A DNA stretch of 38,911 nucleotides from Chitinophaga pinensis (lineage in GTDB: Bacteria > Bacteroidota > Bacteroidia > Flavobacteriales > Flavobacteriaceae). Position 1 is the first letter of the stretch, and every line of letters starts with the position of its first letter. The DNA is taken from contig CALPMA020000004.1 in NCBI GenBank assembly GCA_943324545.2, positions 1 through 38,911 on the forward strand, read 5' to 3'. The translations under genes and the position numbers were made by a program. The notes beneath the pieces are model-generated. The model was not told the origin of the DNA and did not search any database. It saw nothing but the letters and a program-made list of their open reading frames with translations. Shown one piece after another: positions 36,193-38,911 of the stretch.

Positions 36193-37374
36193 ATGGATAC
36201 TTTTTTATTACATTCTGAAATTCAAAATTATATCAATTCTCAATTAGGAGTTGAGGTTTCCAAATTGGCTTTACAAAAAAATCCATTCCCAGAATTCAAT
36301 TGGATTTCCATTTTGAATCAAATTGCAGCAAAATCAAAGGCTAAATATAAACTCCCCACTTATTTTTCAACTAAAAACATCATTTACCCTAGTAAAATAT
36401 CGGTGGAACAAACCTCTTCCGAGAAAACCGCATTCTACAAATCGGAAATAGTATTTGGGAATTCCTTAATTGACTTAACAGGTGGCTTTGGTGTCGATTG
36501 CCTGTATTTTGCTAAATGCGTAAAAAAGATAACTCATTGTGAAATTGATGGTGAATTATCAGCAATTGTTAGTCATAATTTCAAGCAATTCGGAATAGAA
36601 AATGTCAATTATATTGTTGGTGATAGCATTGAAGCACTGAGTAATCTCGAAGATAAATTAGATTGGATTTATATCGATCCTTCAAGAAGAAATGATTTAA
36701 AAGGCAAGGTTTTTATGTTGAAAGATTGCCTACCAAACGTTCCTGAATTGCTTTCTTTTTACTTTTCTAAAGCAGATAATATCCTAATTAAAACAGCACC
36801 AATTCTTGATATTTCTGCTGGTTTATCTGAATTAAACAAGGTAAAACGAATTCATATTGTAGCTGTAGATAATGAAGTGAAAGAAATACTTTGGGAATTA
36901 AAGGCCGACTTTATGGGTAGTCCAGGAATTAAAACAGTTAATATAGTCAATGAAACAAGAGAATTTTTTGAATTTGAATTGAATTCAAATTTTGATTCAC
37001 CCGTTTTTGAATTGCCTCAAAATTATCTCTATGAACCCAATAGCGCCATTATGAAATCCGGTGGTTTTGATGAAATTGGAATACAATACAATCTAGGTAA
37101 ACTCCATCCCCATTCCCACTTGTATACTTCTGACGAATGCATTGATTTCCCTGGAAGAACATTTAAAATCAAAAAGGTTTTTCCCTATTCCAAAAAGGGG
37201 ATGAAAACCAATTTAGAAAATACAAATGCGAATGTAACTACTAGAAATTTCCCGGATAGCGTTGACGATATTCGAAAGAAATGGAAGATAAAAGACGGAG
37301 GAACAACCTATTGTTTCTTTACAACTGACCTAAATAATGACAAAATAGTTTTACTTTGCATCAAAATAAATTAA
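36193..37374 (+). CDS. Class I SAM-dependent methyltransferase with C-terminal THUMP-like domain
   Basis: 393 residues. An N-terminal helical part (1-90) is followed by a Rossmann methyltransferase domain, with motif I LIDLTGGFGVDCLYFAK (about 94-110), an acidic end of strand 2 (HCEIDGEL), and motif IV DWIYIDPSRR (Asp162). DPSRR takes the place of the DPPY box of N6-adenine and similar enzymes. The C-terminal part (about 300-393, FPGRTFKIKKVFPYSKKGMK, GGTTYCFFTT) resembles the THUMP-like domain of RNA-binding methyltransferases. An RNA substrate is likely, but the site is unknown. Its place directly after tsaD and rsmE supports an RNA-modification role. Confidence 0.85.
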   Translation: MDTFLLHSEIQNYINSQLGVEVSKLALQKNPFPEFNWISILNQIAAKSKAKYKLPTYFSTKNIIYPSKISVEQTSSEKTAFYKSEIVFGNSLIDLTGGFGVDCLYFAKCVKKITHCEIDGELSAIVSHNFKQFGIENVNYIVGDSIEALSNLEDKLDWIYIDPSRRNDLKGKVFMLKDCLPNVPELLSFYFSKADNILIKTAPILDISAGLSELNKVKRIHIVAVDNEVKEILWELKADFMGSPGIKTVNIVNETREFFEFELNSNFDSPVFELPQNYLYEPNSAIMKSGGFDEIGIQYNLGKLHPHSHLYTSDECIDFPGRTFKIKKVFPYSKKGMKTNLENTNANVTTRNFPDSVDDIRKKWKIKDGGTTYCFFTTDLNNDKIVLLCIKIN

Positions 37375-37375
37375 C

Positions 37376-37945
37376 ATGAAAAAACTTCTATTACTAATAA
37401 TTGTACTTTTTAGTCTTTCAATAACCGCCCAAAAACCATGTGATTATAGCGTGAATGTAAAAGATAGTCTGGGCACATATAAAGAAACTAAGAGCGCTGT
37501 TATTCATGAATTCATTTTTGGAAATACTTCGAAATATGTGTTTTTCGCTTTGGCAATAACCGATGGAATTCCGTCGTTAACCCTACAGATCCTTCAAAAA
37601 AGTAAAGATTTTTTAAAAGTAAATTGCTTTGATAAAAATTCAAGAATTTATCTACAATTAGAAAACAACAAGGTAGTTACCCTGATTGCTTCTGAACAAG
37701 AGAATTGTGGTACCCCTGTAAAAGATGATTTGGGATTTAATAACAGAATATTATCTGGGACTTTTTACTTTATGAAGGGGACTATTGATGACTTAAAAAC
37801 TTCCCTTATCTCAAGTATGAGAATCAAATTTGCAACAGAATCTCAAGATTATATCATAAAGAAACAGTTACTTTCCGAAATGGATCAAAAAACGTATTTT
37901 CCAAGCAGCTATTTTATTGATTTCTTACCTTGTGTAATCGATTAG
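37376..37945 (+). CDS. Unknown exported protein
   Basis: 189 residues with a Sec signal peptide (MKKLLLLIIVLFSLSITAQ), the mature protein starting KPCDYSVNVKDSLGTYKET. It has four mature cysteines (one near the start, two central, one near the C-terminus) and mixed beta strands; no domain is recognised. The ATG follows the methyltransferase stop codon with one base between, so it is translated from the tsaD transcript. Its last bases overlap the convergent dipeptidase gene by four base pairs. Confidence 0.72.
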   Translation: MKKLLLLIIVLFSLSITAQKPCDYSVNVKDSLGTYKETKSAVIHEFIFGNTSKYVFFALAITDGIPSLTLQILQKSKDFLKVNCFDKNSRIYLQLENNKVVTLIASEQENCGTPVKDDLGFNNRILSGTFYFMKGTIDDLKTSLISSMRIKFATESQDYIIKKQLLSEMDQKTYFPSSYFIDFLPCVID

Positions 37946-38646
37946 TTGCATTTCCATTTGAAATTAGAAATAGGATCTAATTTTGCATTTTTCAAGTTAT
38001 AATGCCACCATTCTGAGTCGAAAGATTGGAATTTAGAACCAATCATTATTTTTTTAAATAAGGCTCTATTCTCTATAATTTCCTTAGAAAAACCCTTGTA
38101 ATCATGACTGGCTTCGGGTCCAAAGAAATCAAAAGGAGTTCCCATATCCAGTTCTTTTCCGTTATTATCAACCAAAGTAATATCTAAAGCTCCTCCTCTA
38201 TTGTGAATGGATCCTTTACTAGGATTAGCAACATAAATAGGATTAGAAACAATTGCCCACATTTTTTTCTGAACGTCTAATGGTCGGTAGCAATCGTAGA
38301 TTTTGATTTTATAACCCAATTTCATGAATTTAGAATTGGCTTTTACAAGTGCTTTTACTGTTTTTAACCGAAGAAAACATTCAGCACAATCGTAAACTTT
38401 GGCTTTTAGAAAATTAGCCTCGGTGGCATATTTCATGTCGTAAACAAAATCAGTGCTGTACTCTTTCAAATTTACAAAAGAAGTATCTCGAACTTCTATT
38501 TGTTTGCTCTCTACCAAAGACACTTTTGTTTCATTATTTTGCAAAGTGTTACTTGCCACTACCATTGATTTATCGTAGTATTTTGTTTTACAAGAAAACA
38601 ATCCTACTACTACAAAAACAACCACTATTTTTAAGAAAATTCTCAT
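37942..38646 (-). CDS. D-alanyl-D-alanine dipeptidase (VanX/DdpX-like), lipoprotein
   Basis: 234 residues, peptidase family M15D. The signal ends in the lipobox GLFSC (Cys19), placing it in the periplasm or on an outer-membrane face. Zinc ligands and catalytic residues are all present: H148 and D155 in SIHNRGGALDITL, E212 and H215 in SEWWHY, and the substrate arginine R121 in YDCYRPLD. The enzyme cleaves D-Ala-D-Ala; in glycopeptide resistance it is VanX, while in E. coli DdpX it serves peptide scavenging. No vanHA-type genes are nearby, so a turnover or nutritional role is more likely than resistance. Confidence 0.91.
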   Translation of the reverse strand: MRIFLKIVVVFVVVGLFSCKTKYYDKSMVVASNTLQNNETKVSLVESKQIEVRDTSFVNLKEYSTDFVYDMKYATEANFLKAKVYDCAECFLRLKTVKALVKANSKFMKLGYKIKIYDCYRPLDVQKKMWAIVSNPIYVANPSKGSIHNRGGALDITLVDNNGKELDMGTPFDFFGPEASHDYKGFSKEIIENRALFKKIMIGSKFQSFDSEWWHYNLKNAKLDPISNFKWKCN

Positions 38647-38911
38647 CCTACGAAATTAAATACGTTGCAAAGTAACGTAATTATTGACAATTTTTACTGA
38701 TTTCATTTATTTGATATTCATAATATTTCTCAAATAAAAAAACACTTTGTACAATTTTAACCCATTTTTTGTACGATTACACAAAAACACTTACGTTAAT
38801 TTGTAAATATTTAAAAATCATTTATGACACTAAAATTACTAACTTTTGACACAAAATTGATGTTTAAAAAACAATCACTACTTATAAATTTGACATTCTA
38901 TTAACATTTTA
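38647..38911. other. Gene-free right end of the window
   Basis: 265 bases between the dipeptidase gene and the edge. It is A/T-rich, with no ORF that I can support. It holds the inverted repeat described separately and TAAATTTG (38885-38892), an exact TANNTTTG match reading to the right, which probably belongs to a plus-strand gene beyond the window. A TTG lies 25 bases before it. Confidence 0.5.
38661..38679. promoter_or_regulatory. Inverted repeat TACGTT-N7-AACGTA upstream of the dipeptidase gene
   Basis: Perfect 6-bp arms with a 7-base spacer, 15 bases upstream of the dipeptidase ATG. On the minus strand the spacer and right arm include TTACTTTG, one base off TANNTTTG, so the repeat overlaps a possible -7 element. 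It may be an operator or a chance match. Confidence 0.3.

Noticed and set aside
37942-38646. Reading the VanX-like enzyme as a sign of vancomycin resistance
   Set aside because: No vanH, vanA/B-type ligase or vanRS genes lie nearby, and M15D dipeptidases occur widely in Gram-negative bacteria.
38824-38904. 26-codon ORF beginning ATGACACTAAAATTA near the right edge
   Set aside because: Too short and of biased composition, with no upstream promoter match; the region is better explained as an upstream regulatory region for a gene beyond the window.

Overview
This window looks like a core-genome segment of a Flavobacterium-type member of the Bacteroidota. The DNA is strongly AT-rich. Upstream regions carry matches to the flavobacterial promoter -7 element TANNTTTG, and Shine-Dalgarno sequences are scarce. 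Secreted proteins include one with a C-terminal type IX secretion (T9SS) sorting domain, and exported lipoproteins have the LFSC lipobox typical of the phylum. Most genes are recognisable housekeeping or envelope genes. I see no CRISPR array, tRNA, rRNA, transposase, integrase or phage gene, and no gene-free stretch reaches 300 bases; the longest is 38647-38911.

Layout. (1) 1-8.3 kb: the 3' end of a maleate isomerase/Asp-Glu racemase family gene; a fused E1 alpha-beta 2-oxoacid dehydrogenase facing a 2-oxoglutarate/Fe(II) oxygenase; a SUI1/YciH factor with a nucleoside phosphorylase; then ung and a MutS2-like gene facing apart, the latter followed by a DCC-family protein and a strong bidirectional hairpin terminator. 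(2) 8.4-13.3 kb: a T9SS-secreted protein, a dicarboxylate symporter with chorismate synthase, an unknown lipoprotein and a small predicted outer-membrane barrel. (3) 13.3-22.8 kb, minus strand: an apparent operon reading amidase, MCE/MlaD protein, membrane Fe-S protein, HAD phosphatase, CCG Fe-S protein, a small unknown protein, and a GH3/serine-hydrolase fusion lipoprotein, then bshA behind its own promoter. (4) 22.9-26.0 kb, plus strand: LptD and RidA, ending in a bidirectional terminator. (5) 26.0-33.6 kb, minus strand: a GlcNAc-kinase-like gene, gapA, pfkA and the large envelope protein TamB. (6) 33.8-38.6 kb: a tight plus-strand run of tsaD, rsmE, a DUF4159 protein, a THUMP-like methyltransferase and an unknown exported protein, overlapping tail-to-tail with a VanX/DdpX-like dipeptidase.

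How it fits together. Envelope work is over-represented: LptD (LPS export), MlaD (lipid transport), TamB (outer-membrane protein or lipid transport), an AmiC-like amidase, a NagZ-like hydrolase, a GlcNAc kinase and a D-Ala-D-Ala dipeptidase. The last four could act in peptidoglycan turnover. The two Fe-S proteins in region 3 resemble the two halves of a heterodisulfide-reductase-like electron-transfer module whose partner is not visible here. Glycolysis is represented by pfkA-gapA.

I did not find a clear undescribed system. The best leads are: the absence of any canonical start codon that would preserve TamB's N-terminal membrane helix; a 20-bp near-perfect palindrome between lptD and the amidase; the orphan HdrB/HdrC-like pair; and a MutS2 that lacks the Smr nuclease domain.
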